In this document: positions 9,087 through 18,863 of the stretch, one piece after another
Layout: each line of letters begins with the position of its first letter
How positions within the stretch are numbered: the stretch's first letter is position 1
Assembly (NCBI RefSeq): GCF_945882965.1
Contig: NZ_CAMCWY010000004.1
Span: 1-64,000, forward strand
Length of the DNA stretch: 64,000 bases
Source: Sphingorhabdus sp. EL138
GTDB taxonomy: Bacteria > Pseudomonadota > Alphaproteobacteria > Sphingomonadales > Sphingomonadaceae
Direction of reading: 5' to 3'
The notes under the pieces: generated by a model
Database searches by the model: none
What the model saw: the letters and a program-made list of their open reading frames with translations, nothing else
Told to the model about the DNA's origin: nothing
Made by a program: the position numbers and the translations under genes

Positions 9087-9920
9087 ATGACCAAAAACCG
9101 CGCGCCCACCTTCAGTATGGAGACCGTTGACGGGCGGACATTGCGGGTGGCGGTTTGGCGGGCGAGTGCGCCGACGCACAAGCTTCCGATATTGTTCTTC
9201 AACGGCATTGGCGCGAATATTGAGGCTATGGCACCGATGGCCGAGCTGCTTGATGACCGCGACTTTATCACCTTTGATATGCCTGGCATTGGCGGTTCGC
9301 CGGACCCTGTTGTGCCCTATAATGCGATCCTGATGGCGCGGATTGCGTCGCTGTTGCTTGACCGGTTTGAAATACCCATTGTGGACGTCATGGGCGTCAG
9401 CTGGGGCGGGGCGATGGCGCAGCAATTTGCGCTGCAGAATAATGCGCGCACCAACAAGCTCATTCTCGTCGCGACCAGCGCTGGCATGTTGATGGTGCCG
9501 GGCAATCCGGCGGCGCTCGTCAAAATGGCGGACCCGCGCCGTTATATCGACCCTGACTTCATGGCGAAGCATTTCAAGACGCTTTACGGCGGTATGGTGG
9601 GCAATAAGTCGGAGCATATTGGCCGGCTAAAGCCGCCGTCGAAAACCGGATATTTCTATCAATTGATGGCGATGATGGGATGGACGAGTGCGCCGTTCCT
9701 GCCGTTTATGAAAACTGAAACGCTCATCATGATGGGTGATGACGACCAGATTGTGCCGCTGGCCAATGGCAAGTTTCTGAAATTCCTGATCCCGAACAGC
9801 GAATTGTTCGTGGTTGAAAATGGCGGGCATTTGTTCCTGTTGAGCCATGTCGCGCAAAGCATCGCGGCAATCCGGGGGTTTCTTGATCGCGATGCGAATG
9901 CGGCACGTAAAGCGGCCTAA
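9087..9920 (+). CDS. phaZ: PhaZ-like intracellular PHA depolymerase (alpha/beta hydrolase)
   Basis: A 277-residue alpha/beta hydrolase closely patterned on the medium-chain PHA depolymerase of pseudomonads: FNGIGAN near residue 38, nucleophile motif GVSWGG with S105, MVPG near 136-139, the GDDDQIVPL block holding the acid (about D219/D220) and H248 in NGGHLFL. PhaZ releases hydroxyacid monomers from intracellular granules, so with phaC this gives storage and mobilisation at one locus. A general esterase is the alternative, but the pattern of motifs and the neighbourhood favour PhaZ. Confidence 0.85.
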   Translation: MTKNRAPTFSMETVDGRTLRVAVWRASAPTHKLPILFFNGIGANIEAMAPMAELLDDRDFITFDMPGIGGSPDPVVPYNAILMARIASLLLDRFEIPIVDVMGVSWGGAMAQQFALQNNARTNKLILVATSAGMLMVPGNPAALVKMADPRRYIDPDFMAKHFKTLYGGMVGNKSEHIGRLKPPSKTGYFYQLMAMMGWTSAPFLPFMKTETLIMMGDDDQIVPLANGKFLKFLIPNSELFVVENGGHLFLLSHVAQSIAAIRGFLDRDANAARKAA

Positions 9921-10057
9921 CCCGCTGGCTGTTGCAGATACGTCACGGTTTTTTGCGAACTGTTAATATTTTTTTGAACTGTAACTTAGTGTCATCATAG
10001 TTACGCCATTCACGGGTTAGACACGCGTTTCTGTGGGCATAAAGAGGCTGCGCGCGC

Positions 10058-10738
10058 ATGTTCAAAACTGTTGGGATCATCACTGGCGTAGATGCCGAGG
10101 CCGCAGCGTTATTTCCCGGCCAGAGCGCCGATAGCGAGGCGCTGCATGGCTTCATGGTGCGGCAAGTGCCCTTTGCGGCGCGCAATATGGTGATTACCTG
10201 CAGCGGCATTGGCAAAGTGAATGCTGCGATGGCGGCAATGATGTTGGTCGAACATTATCATGCCGACTTGCTGCTGGTTGTTGGCACGGCTGGAAAGCTG
10301 AATGGCAGGGAGGGAAATTGCTTCCAAATTATTGAGGCCGTGCAGGGCGATTATGGTGCCTCGCGCGCCGGCAGCTTTGTCCATTATCGGGCAGGGGCCT
10401 GGCCCATAGGGGAGGCGCATGCCGAACCCTTCCGCGCCGCCATCATGCCCGACACTGGCCTGCCTGAGGTGCGGATCATCACCAGCGATTGTTTCGTCGA
10501 AAGCGCTGAACATGGCAGCAGGCTGCATAAGGCGCTCAGCGGCGATATCGTTGACATGGAAACCGCCGCCGTCGCGCAGGCCGCCGCGCGCATGGATGTG
10601 CCATGGGCCGCGATTATGGCGACCAGCGATGATGCCAATGGCGACAGCGCTGGCGATTTCCAGGCCAATTTGAAACGCGCCGCCCGCTTGGCCGCCGATG
10701 CCGCCGAACGGATGATAGCGCAATTGCCGCGCGGTTAA
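10058..10738 (+). CDS. Nucleoside phosphorylase/MTA-SAH nucleosidase family protein
   Basis: A 226-residue member of the PNP/UDP phosphorylase superfamily, most like 5'-methylthioadenosine/S-adenosylhomocysteine nucleosidases. Visible features: N-terminal IITGVDAEAAAL, the CSGIGKVNAA block, a VVGTAG segment, VDMETAAVAQAA (the Met-Glu pair that contacts ribose) and a final ATSDDAN in the place of the catalytic aspartate loop. It would salvage methylthioadenosine or SAH, or another nucleoside. It is convergent with the DUF445 gene; the two stop codons overlap in a TTAA. Confidence 0.75.
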   Translation: MFKTVGIITGVDAEAAALFPGQSADSEALHGFMVRQVPFAARNMVITCSGIGKVNAAMAAMMLVEHYHADLLLVVGTAGKLNGREGNCFQIIEAVQGDYGASRAGSFVHYRAGAWPIGEAHAEPFRAAIMPDTGLPEVRIITSDCFVESAEHGSRLHKALSGDIVDMETAAVAQAAARMDVPWAAIMATSDDANGDSAGDFQANLKRAARLAADAAERMIAQLPRG

Positions 10739-12015
10739 ATCCAAAGTCCGACGGAATGGATAAGGATGCCCGCCAAGCCGCCAACTAAGGTGCCGTTGAT
10801 GCGGATGAATTGCAAGTCGCTGCCAACGGCATTTTCGACGCGGTCAGTGATGGTGGATGCGTCCCAGCGGGCGACGGTGTCGGACACCAAACGGACGATG
10901 TTATCGCCGTAATTTTCGGTCGTGCCGACAATCGCACGGCGGGCGAAGCGATTGATTTGGTGTTTCAGCCGCGCGTCTTCTTGTAAATTGCCGCCAAGCT
11001 TGATGAGCGCTTCGCCAAAGCTGCCGGCCAATGCGGCATCGGGGTTACGCGCGGCCTTTAACAGGCTATCGCGGCCTTGGTCCCAGAGGCTGTTGATCCA
11101 TTTGCCCATCGCTGGATTTTCCAACAACTGCCCCTTCCAATGCGCGACCTTGGCTTGCAATTCTGTGTCATGGCGCAGGTCATGGGCCAGCTTGGCCAGC
11201 CCCTCTTCGCCCTTTTCCCGCAAAGGATGGTCGGGGTCTTGGGCCATTTCATGCAGCAACTTATTAAGGCCATTGACGATGGCATTGGCCAATCTGTCAT
11301 CAAGGCCAGTCCAGCGCATGATCGTGTTGGCGCGTTCCTCCACCATTTCGCGGATCAGATGTTCATTGGCCTCCAGCGTGGCCGATGCCCATTTAATGAT
11401 GCTGTCGAGCACAGGGATATGCCGCCGTTCGCGGATCATCGCGGTCAGCAACTGACCAAGCAAAGGCGCGATGTCGAGCTTGTCGAGTTCCTTGCGAATT
11501 GCGCCCTTGGCGATGCCGCCCAATCGTTCATCGTCAAGCGCGGCGATGATATCCCCTATCAGGCGCGATGCCCCCATGCGCATCCGGCCTTCGCCGCCCG
11601 ATGGCGCGCTTAGGAACTTGCCTATTGCGCCTGCGACATCCATGCGCTGTACGCGGCGGGCAACGACCTTAGTTGTCAGAAAATTGGTGCGCAGGAAACT
11701 GGCCAAGGTGCGGCCAAGCCGCTCCTTGTTATTGGGAATGATCGCGGTGTGCGGAATGGGTATGCCCAATGGGTGCCTGAAGAGCGCTGTGACGGCAAAC
11801 CAGTCGGCGAGGCCACCAATCATCCCAGCCTCGGCAAAGGCCCTTAAAAAGCCCCAATAGCCGTCGTAAAGGGTTTCCATATATTTGCCAAATACGAACA
11901 AAGCGGCCATGCACAGCAACAAGGCCGTTGCGATGATCCGCATCTGGCGCAGTTCGGCATCACGCTCTGTATAGCGCGCTTTTTCCGACAGACCGAGTTG
12001 GTTGACAGCTTTCAC
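10735..12015 (-). CDS. DUF445 family membrane protein
   Basis: A 426-residue DUF445 protein. An N-terminal membrane segment (about 29-45) is followed by GGLADWFAVTALFRHPLGIPIPHTAIIP, the strongly conserved DUF445 block, then a long amphipathic helical region and a C-terminal hydrophobic segment (about 410-426). Function is unknown; members are inner-membrane proteins with a large helical domain. The start is a GTG at 12015 with AAGG about 8 bases upstream. The ends of this gene and the nucleosidase gene overlap by four bases. Confidence 0.88.
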   Translation of the reverse strand: MKAVNQLGLSEKARYTERDAELRQMRIIATALLLCMAALFVFGKYMETLYDGYWGFLRAFAEAGMIGGLADWFAVTALFRHPLGIPIPHTAIIPNNKERLGRTLASFLRTNFLTTKVVARRVQRMDVAGAIGKFLSAPSGGEGRMRMGASRLIGDIIAALDDERLGGIAKGAIRKELDKLDIAPLLGQLLTAMIRERRHIPVLDSIIKWASATLEANEHLIREMVEERANTIMRWTGLDDRLANAIVNGLNKLLHEMAQDPDHPLREKGEEGLAKLAHDLRHDTELQAKVAHWKGQLLENPAMGKWINSLWDQGRDSLLKAARNPDAALAGSFGEALIKLGGNLQEDARLKHQINRFARRAIVGTTENYGDNIVRLVSDTVARWDASTITDRVENAVGSDLQFIRINGTLVGGLAGILIHSVGLWI

Positions 12016-12039
12016 ACCTCAGACCTTAACGGCGTATGC

Positions 12040-12098
12040 AAAAAAACGCCACCCATCCTCATCCCTAAACAAGTTCAGGATGACGTTCCTGTGTGGCG
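12040..12098 (-). terminator. Rho-independent terminator of the RND operon
   Basis: On the minus strand, 14 bases after the RND permease stop, a long imperfect stem (outer arms CGCCAC/GTGGCG; inner arms CATCCT/AGGGATG around an AACTTGTT loop) is followed by seven T residues. The inner part resembles the common CATCCTGAACTTGTT intergenic repeat of sphingomonads. Confidence 0.75.
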
Positions 12099-12112
12099 GC
12101 GCTGCCACCATT

Positions 12113-15100
12113 TCACTCGGCTGGCTGAAGACCGCCCAAGTCGCCTTTGCCGGGGGCGTTGTTAGTCGGTTTGACGGGTTCTGTAATAATTTCTTTATGC
12201 TTATCGGGATCATAGGTCAGCAAGCGCGTGCGCAGCCAAGGTCCAACGCGCTTTTCAAAACCGTCGGCGAGGCTGAAACCAGCAGGGACGATCAACAAGG
12301 TCAGTAAGGTCGAGACAATGAGGCCGCCGATCACGACCGTGCCCATGGGTGAGCGCCATTGGCCGTCACCGCCCAAGGCAAGCGCGGTGGGGACCATACC
12401 GGCGGTCATGGCAACGGTGGTCATAACGATTGGCTGCGCGCGTTTATGCCCGGCCTCCATAATCGCCTGAAACTTAGGCACGCCCCGCGCCATTTCCTCA
12501 ATCGCAAAATCGATCAACAATATGGAGTTTTTCGCCACAATGCCAAAAAGCATCAACACGCCAATGAATACGGGCATCGATATTGGCTGGCCAACCAAGG
12601 CAAGCCCCAGCAAGCCGCCCAAGGGCGCAAGCAACAAAGAACCCATGTTGACCAAGGGTGACATGAAGCGATGGTACAAAAGCACCAGCACCGCAAACAC
12701 CAGCAAGGTTCCGGAAACCAAGGCTACCAAGAAATCACCCTGCATTTCTTGTTCCCATTCTTGGGACCCGAAAGGTGCGCGGGACACGCCAGTCGGCAGA
12801 TTTTCCATGATGGGCAGCTTGTTGATTTTTATGTCCGCCTCGGACGACACAATACCAGGCGCAAAATCCGCGCCAATGAAGACACGGAAATTCTGGTTTC
12901 GACGTTGAACCGAGGTTGGACCCGCGCCAAAGCTAATATCCGCCACGCGGGACAGTGGCACAGATCCACCGTTCGCCAAGGGGACGGGCAGGTTGCGGAT
13001 GACATCCAAATCCTCACGCGATTCCTTGGCGAGCATCACGCGGATCGGGATTTGACGATCCGATAGCGAGAATTTTGCGCTGTTCTGGTCAATGTCACCC
13101 AGCGTCGCCACGCGGATTGTCTGGCTGAGTGCCACGGTCGATACGCCAAGCTGCGACGCAAGGTCATTACGCGGCTTGATGATCAATTCGGGTCGCTGCA
13201 AATCCGCGGAGATCCGCGGCGCGCGCAATTCGGGCAGCGTCTTCATCTGCTCGACAAGCGTTGCGGCTGTTCGGTCAAGCATTTTGGGGTCTGATCCTGA
13301 CAACATAACCGACACGTCACGGCCGGAACCACCACCGTCGCCGCCCGGGCCGTTAACCTGAAACGTTACGCGGGCGTCTGCGATTTTGGTGAGCAAAGGT
13401 GTCAGGTCTTCTTCAAATTTCTGGCTGGTCCGGGCCCGGTCCTCATGCAAGGTGATGAAAATATTGGCCCCGCCTTCGCGCACGCTTTGTAATACCGTTT
13501 TTACTTCAGGCTGCTGCTCGACGATTGCAGCGGCCTCGCTGCTGATCTCGCGCGTGCGCTCCAGCGTCGTTCCGGGAACCATTTCGATGCGAATACGGCT
13601 GAAATCGGTATCTCCATCGGGGAAGAACTGCTTTGGCAGGACGACAAGCAATGCAACTGTCAGCGCAAGCGCCAGCGCACCAATGCCCATCATCCAACGG
13701 CGGTGACCAAGCGACCAGCGCAGGATTTTCATATATCGGTTGATCCAGCTGGCCTCGCCATGTTCGGCCATGCCGTCGGCTTTCAGGAAATAGGCCGCGA
13801 TCATTGGCGTGATCATACGCGCCACGGCAAGGCTCATGAGAACGGAAGCGACCACCGTCAGGCCGAAATTCTGGAAATATTGCCCGGCGACGCCGGGCAT
13901 AAGGCCAACCGGCAAGAAAACCGCGACAATCGAAAATGTCGTTGCCACTACGGCCAGACCGATTTCGTCGGCAGCATCAATTGATGCCTGATAGGCCGAT
14001 TTGCCCATCCGCATATGCCGGACGATATTTTCAATTTCCACAATGGCGTCATCGACCAGCACCCCGGCCACAAGGCCAAGCGCCAACAGCGACATGGTGT
14101 TCAGCGTGAAACCCATCAGGTCCAAAAACCAGAAAGTTGGAATGGCCGACAGGGGAATGGCAATCGCCGAAATAATCGTTGCCCGCCAATCGCGCAGGAA
14201 CAGGAAAACGACGACGATGGCAAGCAACGCGCCTTCGATCATCGCCGCCATCGAGCTTTTATATTGGGCCTTGGTATAATCCACACTGTTGAACAAGGTG
14301 ATGAATTTTACGCCGGGATTTTCTTTTTCGATTTCGGCGATTTTGACCATCGCATCGTCAAACACCGTGACGTCGGATGCGCCCTTGGCGCGCGACATGC
14401 CGAAGGTGACGACTTGTTTGCCGCCAGCAAAGGCCATGGCTTTCTGCTCGCTGAAGCCGTCTGTAACTTCGGCGACATCGGACAGTTTGATGGAACGGCC
14501 ACCGCCAAGGCTGATCTGCGTCTGGCTAAGCGCAAAGGCATCGGTGGCGTTGCCGAGCACGCGAACCGACTGGCGCGATCCGGCAATTTGCGACTGGCCG
14601 CCCGATGCGTTGACATTTTGTTGGCGCAGCACAGAGTTAATCTGACTGGCGCTTACGCCCAGCGACTGCATTTTTGCAGGGTCAAGGACGACGCGGATTT
14701 CCCGGTTTACGCCGCCATTGCGGCTGACCGAGGCCATGCCTTCGACAGCGAGCAAACGGCGCGCAACGCTATCGTCAACAAACCAACTGAGTTGCTCCAG
14801 CGTCATGTCGCTGGCTTCAACTGCGAAATAGGCGATTGGGTCGCTGGACGTCGCGACTTTGAAAATCTGCGGCTCCAATATGCCGTCGGGCAGGTCGCTG
14901 CGGATTTGGTCGACGGCGTTTTTCACTTCGCTGACGGCGGCGTTAATATCGTCGCCAATTTCAAATTCGGCGCTGACTGTCGTGTTGCCTTCGCTTGAGC
15001 TGGCATCAATGTTGCGGACACCCTGCACACTGCGGATCGCGGATTCGACCTTTTGCGTTATCTGTGTGGTGATTTCGGTTGGCGCAGCGCCGGGTTGCGA

Positions 15101-15256
15101 AATCGAGACAACAACAACCGGGAATTCTATATCGGGGTCATTCTGCACGTCCATGTTCATGAACGACACGATTCCTGCAATGGTGAGTGCGACAAACAAG
15201 ACGATCGGCACCACCGGATTGCGGATGGACCATGCAGAAATGTTATTAAAATTCAT
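12113..15256 (-). CDS. RND efflux transporter permease (HAE-1/AcrB-like)
   Basis: An inner-membrane proton-driven pump subunit of 1047 residues, the family's usual length. Features: N-terminal membrane segment (about 12-32), first periplasmic porter loop, a cluster of membrane helices starting near 340, the proton-relay aspartate pair D402-D403 in GVLVDDAIVEIENI, a second periplasmic loop and a final helix cluster. It lies 27 bases downstream of its adaptor, in the same operon. No outer-membrane channel or TetR-type regulator is adjacent, so an unlinked TolC-like protein is presumably used. Substrate cannot be told from sequence. Confidence 0.95.
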   Translation of the reverse strand: MNFNNISAWSIRNPVVPIVLFVALTIAGIVSFMNMDVQNDPDIEFPVVVVSISQPGAAPTEITTQITQKVESAIRSVQGVRNIDASSSEGNTTVSAEFEIGDDINAAVSEVKNAVDQIRSDLPDGILEPQIFKVATSSDPIAYFAVEASDMTLEQLSWFVDDSVARRLLAVEGMASVSRNGGVNREIRVVLDPAKMQSLGVSASQINSVLRQQNVNASGGQSQIAGSRQSVRVLGNATDAFALSQTQISLGGGRSIKLSDVAEVTDGFSEQKAMAFAGGKQVVTFGMSRAKGASDVTVFDDAMVKIAEIEKENPGVKFITLFNSVDYTKAQYKSSMAAMIEGALLAIVVVFLFLRDWRATIISAIAIPLSAIPTFWFLDLMGFTLNTMSLLALGLVAGVLVDDAIVEIENIVRHMRMGKSAYQASIDAADEIGLAVVATTFSIVAVFLPVGLMPGVAGQYFQNFGLTVVASVLMSLAVARMITPMIAAYFLKADGMAEHGEASWINRYMKILRWSLGHRRWMMGIGALALALTVALLVVLPKQFFPDGDTDFSRIRIEMVPGTTLERTREISSEAAAIVEQQPEVKTVLQSVREGGANIFITLHEDRARTSQKFEEDLTPLLTKIADARVTFQVNGPGGDGGGSGRDVSVMLSGSDPKMLDRTAATLVEQMKTLPELRAPRISADLQRPELIIKPRNDLASQLGVSTVALSQTIRVATLGDIDQNSAKFSLSDRQIPIRVMLAKESREDLDVIRNLPVPLANGGSVPLSRVADISFGAGPTSVQRRNQNFRVFIGADFAPGIVSSEADIKINKLPIMENLPTGVSRAPFGSQEWEQEMQGDFLVALVSGTLLVFAVLVLLYHRFMSPLVNMGSLLLAPLGGLLGLALVGQPISMPVFIGVLMLFGIVAKNSILLIDFAIEEMARGVPKFQAIMEAGHKRAQPIVMTTVAMTAGMVPTALALGGDGQWRSPMGTVVIGGLIVSTLLTLLIVPAGFSLADGFEKRVGPWLRTRLLTYDPDKHKEIITEPVKPTNNAPGKGDLGGLQPAE

Positions 15257-15283
15257 GATATAAATCCCGAATGGCCCAAGGAC

Positions 15284-16459
15284 TTACTGCTTTTTCAACA
15301 GTTTGGGATTGATCGTTTCGTCTGGGTTGAGGAAGCCGCCCGCATATAGAACGACGCGTTCGCTGCCGTCCAAGCCTTGTTCAATAACCAAGCCTTTTGC
15401 GGTCACTGGGCCAAGCTTAACCAAGCGCTGCTGCACCTTGTTATTCTTGCCGACAATATACACAAAGCTGCCTTGGCTGCCCGTTTGAACGGCAGATTCG
15501 GGCAATACAGGTGCCGTCATCGCGCCGGATTTGATTTCAACAGAAGCAAATCCACCGGGGCGCAACGCCTTATCAAATGGCAAGGCAATGCGGGCCATGC
15601 CCTGACGGCTTTGCGCGTCAATCATCGGCGAAATCTGCCAGATATTGCCGTTAAACACGCGATCAACGCCAACAGGGGTCACGGATGCAGGAATGCCGAC
15701 CGCGATCTGCGCCAGATCAGCTTCGCTCAGCTTTGCCTGAAGCTCCAACTGGCCATCTTTGGCTATGCGGAATAATATGCCGCTGCCCGCGGACACCGTC
15801 TGTCCGGTCTCCACATTGCGTTCCAGCACATAGCCCGAAACAGGCGCACGGACGTCAAGCCGCGCATTGCGGGCGCGGGTTTCGGCCAGTTGCGCGTTGG
15901 CAACATTCACCCGCGCGCGCGCGGAGTCGCGGTTGGCGGTCTTGCGATCTACATCTGCCTTGGAAACAAAACCACGCTCAACCAACTGCATCGCGCGATC
16001 AAGTTCGTTTTGGGCAAGTTGCTGGTCAGCGCGGGCGACACCGATCTGTGCCTCAAGCGCGGCGGCCTGCTGCGTTTGTACCGAACGGTCAAGGCTCACT
16101 AAGACTTCGCCCTGTGTCACCCAATCGCCCGCATCGACATAGACCTTAAGCACGCGTCCGCCTTCGCCAACGACGCCGACGGGAATTTCGCGGCGTGCGG
16201 CCAATGTGCCAGTCGCGTTAATCGCGCGCATCACGCTATCGCGGCCCGGGGCGACGACGGTCACGGTCTGCGCTTGGCCAGCCTTATCGGCATCGGTGGG
16301 TGCAGTGGTGCGGCTACCAAAGAAATAATACGCGGCCCCCGCTATAATCAGAATCGCCATGATGATGGCTGCAATGCTGGTCCGACGCTGGTTCCGATCG
16401 CGGTTGTCCTGCAAAATCTCGCCATTTAGCGTCGCGTTCATCGTCGTTTCGTAATTCAT
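15284..16459 (-). CDS. RND efflux periplasmic adaptor (HlyD/MFP family)
   Basis: A 391-residue membrane fusion protein linking the RND pump to an outer-membrane channel. It has one N-terminal membrane anchor (about 29-48), a lipoyl-like half (RREIPVGVVGEGGRVLKVYVDAGD), a helical hairpin rich in Ala/Gln/Arg (about 125-195), the second lipoyl half (LDVRAPVSGYVLERNVETG), then beta-barrel and membrane-proximal domains. It is the first gene of the two-gene operon. The ATG at 16459 is preceded by GGAACTCCGG. An alternative ATG six codons later is possible. Confidence 0.93.
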   Translation of the reverse strand: MNYETTMNATLNGEILQDNRDRNQRRTSIAAIIMAILIIAGAAYYFFGSRTTAPTDADKAGQAQTVTVVAPGRDSVMRAINATGTLAARREIPVGVVGEGGRVLKVYVDAGDWVTQGEVLVSLDRSVQTQQAAALEAQIGVARADQQLAQNELDRAMQLVERGFVSKADVDRKTANRDSARARVNVANAQLAETRARNARLDVRAPVSGYVLERNVETGQTVSAGSGILFRIAKDGQLELQAKLSEADLAQIAVGIPASVTPVGVDRVFNGNIWQISPMIDAQSRQGMARIALPFDKALRPGGFASVEIKSGAMTAPVLPESAVQTGSQGSFVYIVGKNNKVQQRLVKLGPVTAKGLVIEQGLDGSERVVLYAGGFLNPDETINPKLLKKQ

Positions 16460-16767
16460 ACCGGAGTTCCAAATAATTTATTCAGGGAGTGCTTACGCCC
16501 CCATGTTGTTCGTATTATGGCTGTATTACCCTAATAAGTCACTGTCCGCAAGCCGCAGCACGCCAAAGGATCAAAGGTTTATAGAATATCGCAGATGCCT
16601 ATGCGCAACAAACCAGACTGACGCCGCATATGTTTCGACAAACAACGTATAAGCGCGCCGGTAAATGTTACTCCAACGCTGTTCAATCCGGCGCGACAAT
16701 ATGACTGGACGTGGGACTATCCAGAAAACTGGCAATTCATGGACGAAGCTTATAGGGATGCAAACGC
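16460..16767. other. Divergent intergenic region, RND operon / mnmA
   Basis: 308 bases without a gene. It must contain the divergent promoters for the RND adaptor/permease operon and for mnmA. I see no convincing operator palindrome, consistent with the lack of an adjacent regulator gene. Confidence 0.45.
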
Positions 16768-17892
16768 ATGACCGATGACATTTATCATTCTGATTTTCAA
16801 CTTGGCCCTGACCTGAAAGGGAAGCGGATCGTCGTTGCTATGTCGGGCGGCGTTGATTCCTCCGTTGTTGCGGCGCTGGCGGCGCGCACGGGCGCGGAAA
16901 CCATTGGCGTCACGTTACAACTTTATGATCATGGAAGCGCCGTAAAGCGGGCAGGGGCATGCTGCGCCGGACAGGACATACGCGACGCACGCGCCGTCGC
17001 CGATAAGCTTGGCATCGCGCATTATGTTTTTGATCATGAAAGCCGCTTTCGCGAATCGGTTATCGACCATTTCGCCGATGAGTATATGGCGGGCCGGACG
17101 CCCATTCCGTGCGTGCGATGCAATATGGGCGTGAAATTCACAGATCTTTTCCGCCTCGCGCGGGAATTGGGTGCAGATTGCCTTAGTACCGGCCATTATG
17201 TCCGCCGTGTTGAAGGGCCAAATGGAGCTGAACTGCACCGCGCCGCTGACCCGGCACGCGACCAAAGCTATTTTCTGTTTGCGACCACGCAAGACCAATT
17301 GGATTATCTCCGCTTTCCCTTGGGCGACATGCCTAAACCGCACGTTCGGGCCATTGCGCGGGAAATGGGGTTAATCGTGGCGATGAAGCCCGATAGTCAG
17401 GACATCTGTTTTGTACCCGATGGTGATTATGCCAGCGTTGTCCGTGAAATTCGGCCTGATGCCGAAGTCGGCGGGGACATTGTCCATCTGGATGGCCGCA
17501 TCCTTGGTCAGCACAAAGGCCTGATCCATTACACCGTTGGCCAGCGCAAAGGGCTTGAGGTTGGCGGGCAGCCAGTGCCTTTATACGTCATCCGCCTTGA
17601 TGCCACGACGCAGCGTGTGATTGTTGGGCCGCGTGCGGCGCTTGCTGTCCAAGCTGCGCGTATCATCGATGCCAACTGGCTCTCCGATATCGGCAACCGT
17701 TCCGTAATGGCAAAGGTGCGGTCTATGTCGCGCCCTGTGCCTGCGCGTTTGGATGGCGAATGGCTTCGTTTTGACGCGCCCGAATATGGCGTTGCGCCCG
17801 GACAAGCGGCTGTATTATATGACGGTGACCGCGTGCTTGGCGGCGGCTGGATCGAAGAGACATTAGCGGTGGAGATGGCCTCTGCCGCTTAA
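16768..17892 (+). CDS. mnmA: tRNA-specific 2-thiouridylase MnmA
   Basis: MnmA forms 2-thiouridine at wobble position 34 of tRNAs for Lys, Glu and Gln. The PP-loop motif SGGVDSS is at residues 26-32. The catalytic cysteines fit C118 (in PCVRCN) and C214 (in [12 protein letters not shown]). The 374 residues include the C-terminal beta-barrel domains ([10 protein letters not shown]). A short N-terminal extension precedes the conserved [10 protein letters not shown]. It ends 32 bases before the next gene, a small membrane protein on the same strand. Confidence 0.95.
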   Translation: MTDDIYHSDFQLGPDLKGKRIVVAMSGGVDSSVVAALAARTGAETIGVTLQLYDHGSAVKRAGACCAGQDIRDARAVADKLGIAHYVFDHESRFRESVIDHFADEYMAGRTPIPCVRCNMGVKFTDLFRLARELGADCLSTGHYVRRVEGPNGAELHRAADPARDQSYFLFATTQDQLDYLRFPLGDMPKPHVRAIAREMGLIVAMKPDSQDICFVPDGDYASVVREIRPDAEVGGDIVHLDGRILGQHKGLIHYTVGQRKGLEVGGQPVPLYVIRLDATTQRVIVGPRAALAVQAARIIDANWLSDIGNRSVMAKVRSMSRPVPARLDGEWLRFDAPEYGVAPGQAAVLYDGDRVLGGGWIEETLAVEMASAA

Positions 17893-17924
17893 AAATGTGC
17901 GCTTTACTGAATGGGGGGTTCGGG

Positions 17925-18452
17925 ATGCATTTGAGGGAAGCACAACGCGATATGCGCCGGGCCTATGTCAACGGTGGGGTTGGTATTTTCGTATCCGGAC
18001 TATTGTGGGTAATCGCAGGGACGGTCACTTTCTATGTCGACCTGTTTTCTGGCATGGCCACTTTGTTTTTTGGCGGTATGCTGATCCATCCATTGTCGTT
18101 GTTTCTTGCGCGGGGGGTATATCGTCGGGGGAGGGCGCGCGCGCCGAACCCAATGGAGATGCTCGCGCTGCAATCGACGGCGTTCCTCATCATTGGCCTT
18201 GTCATCGCATATCTGGTTAGCGGGACATATGGTGATTGGTTCTTTGCCATTGCCTTGGCGGTGGTGGGGGCGCGTTATCTGGTGTTTCAGACGGTCTACG
18301 GCATGCGCCTTTATGTTATGCTCGGCCTAGCCCTAATTGCCATCGCCGCCGTCGCTTTCTGGGCCGGCATCACGCCGGCATTTGTCGCCTTTGCCGGGGG
18401 CGCGACCGAGTTGTTAATTTCGGCGTTCATTCTTGTGCCGGCAAAACGTTAG
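17925..18452 (+). CDS. Hypothetical multi-pass membrane protein
   Basis: A 175-residue protein with about five to six hydrophobic segments (roughly 20-43, 47-65, 85-101, 106-122, 130-148, 152-170) and few charged loops. I do not recognise a named family with confidence. I chose the ATG at 17925 because a run of six G lies 6 bases upstream; an ATG at 17895 would add ten residues. The TAG stop overlaps a TTAGGGTCAGGACCTAG motif that recurs in this window. The gene is convergent with the next one. Confidence 0.65.
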   Translation: MHLREAQRDMRRAYVNGGVGIFVSGLLWVIAGTVTFYVDLFSGMATLFFGGMLIHPLSLFLARGVYRRGRARAPNPMEMLALQSTAFLIIGLVIAYLVSGTYGDWFFAIALAVVGARYLVFQTVYGMRLYVMLGLALIAIAAVAFWAGITPAFVAFAGGATELLISAFILVPAKR

Positions 18453-18465
18453 GGTCAGGACCTAG
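18449..18465. repeat. Solo copy of the GGGTCAGGACC end motif
   Basis: The 17-mer TTAGGGTCAGGACCTAG occurs here and identically at 51616-51632. Its first 14 bases match the ends of the 265-bp repeat at 20011 and 40806. It spans the stop codon (TAG, 18450-18452) of the membrane protein gene and sits between two convergent genes. Confidence 0.75.
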
Positions 18466-18466
18466 C

Positions 18467-18841
18467 TTAAAGCGCCTCGATTTCCGCCGCGTTCAATTGA
18501 ACACATCCAAAAGCACCGCGCCGTTCCGCCACAGCTTCGGCCAGAAACGGCACCGACGCATAAACGCGTTTATTTTCCGGATCGTCGCTCAAACGCACCA
18601 TCTCCATGCCTTTTTCCTTGTCGGTTTCACACGACGCCATATCGCGACCTTCCATATAGCGGCATGAGCAGGTGACATGCGCGCCATAAGCGGCGCCAAC
18701 CCGCGCCTGTCCCTTGATGCTGTTCCAGTTCCACATCAACCACAGGGCCGCAATTAGGACGATGACCGCAACGACAATCTTCAACCTCTTGAACCGAGGT
18801 TGCGATGCTTTTGGTCTTTGGGTCGAAGTTGCGGTTGCCAT
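18467..18841 (-). CDS. Hypothetical single-pass membrane/periplasmic protein
   Basis: A 124-residue protein with a basic N-terminus (KASQPRFKRLK), one membrane segment at about 23-42 (IVVAVIVLIAALWLMWNW) and a periplasmic domain containing cysteine pairs (CSCRYMEGRDMASC, and a C near the end). It looks like a small conserved sphingomonad envelope protein; function unknown. The ATG at 18841 has GGAGAG three bases upstream. The longer upstream frame overlaps the divergent hydrolase gene and is not used. It is divergent from the serine hydrolase, with 22 bases between start codons. Confidence 0.7.
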   Translation of the reverse strand: MATATSTQRPKASQPRFKRLKIVVAVIVLIAALWLMWNWNSIKGQARVGAAYGAHVTCSCRYMEGRDMASCETDKEKGMEMVRLSDDPENKRVYASVPFLAEAVAERRGAFGCVQLNAAEIEAL

Positions 18842-18863
18842 AAGCTCTCCATTTGGTAAATCC

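Noticed and set aside
14015-14998. Long plus-strand frame (327 codons) inside the RND permease
   Set aside because: Antisense to a clear RND protein; His/Arg/Gln-rich shadow composition.
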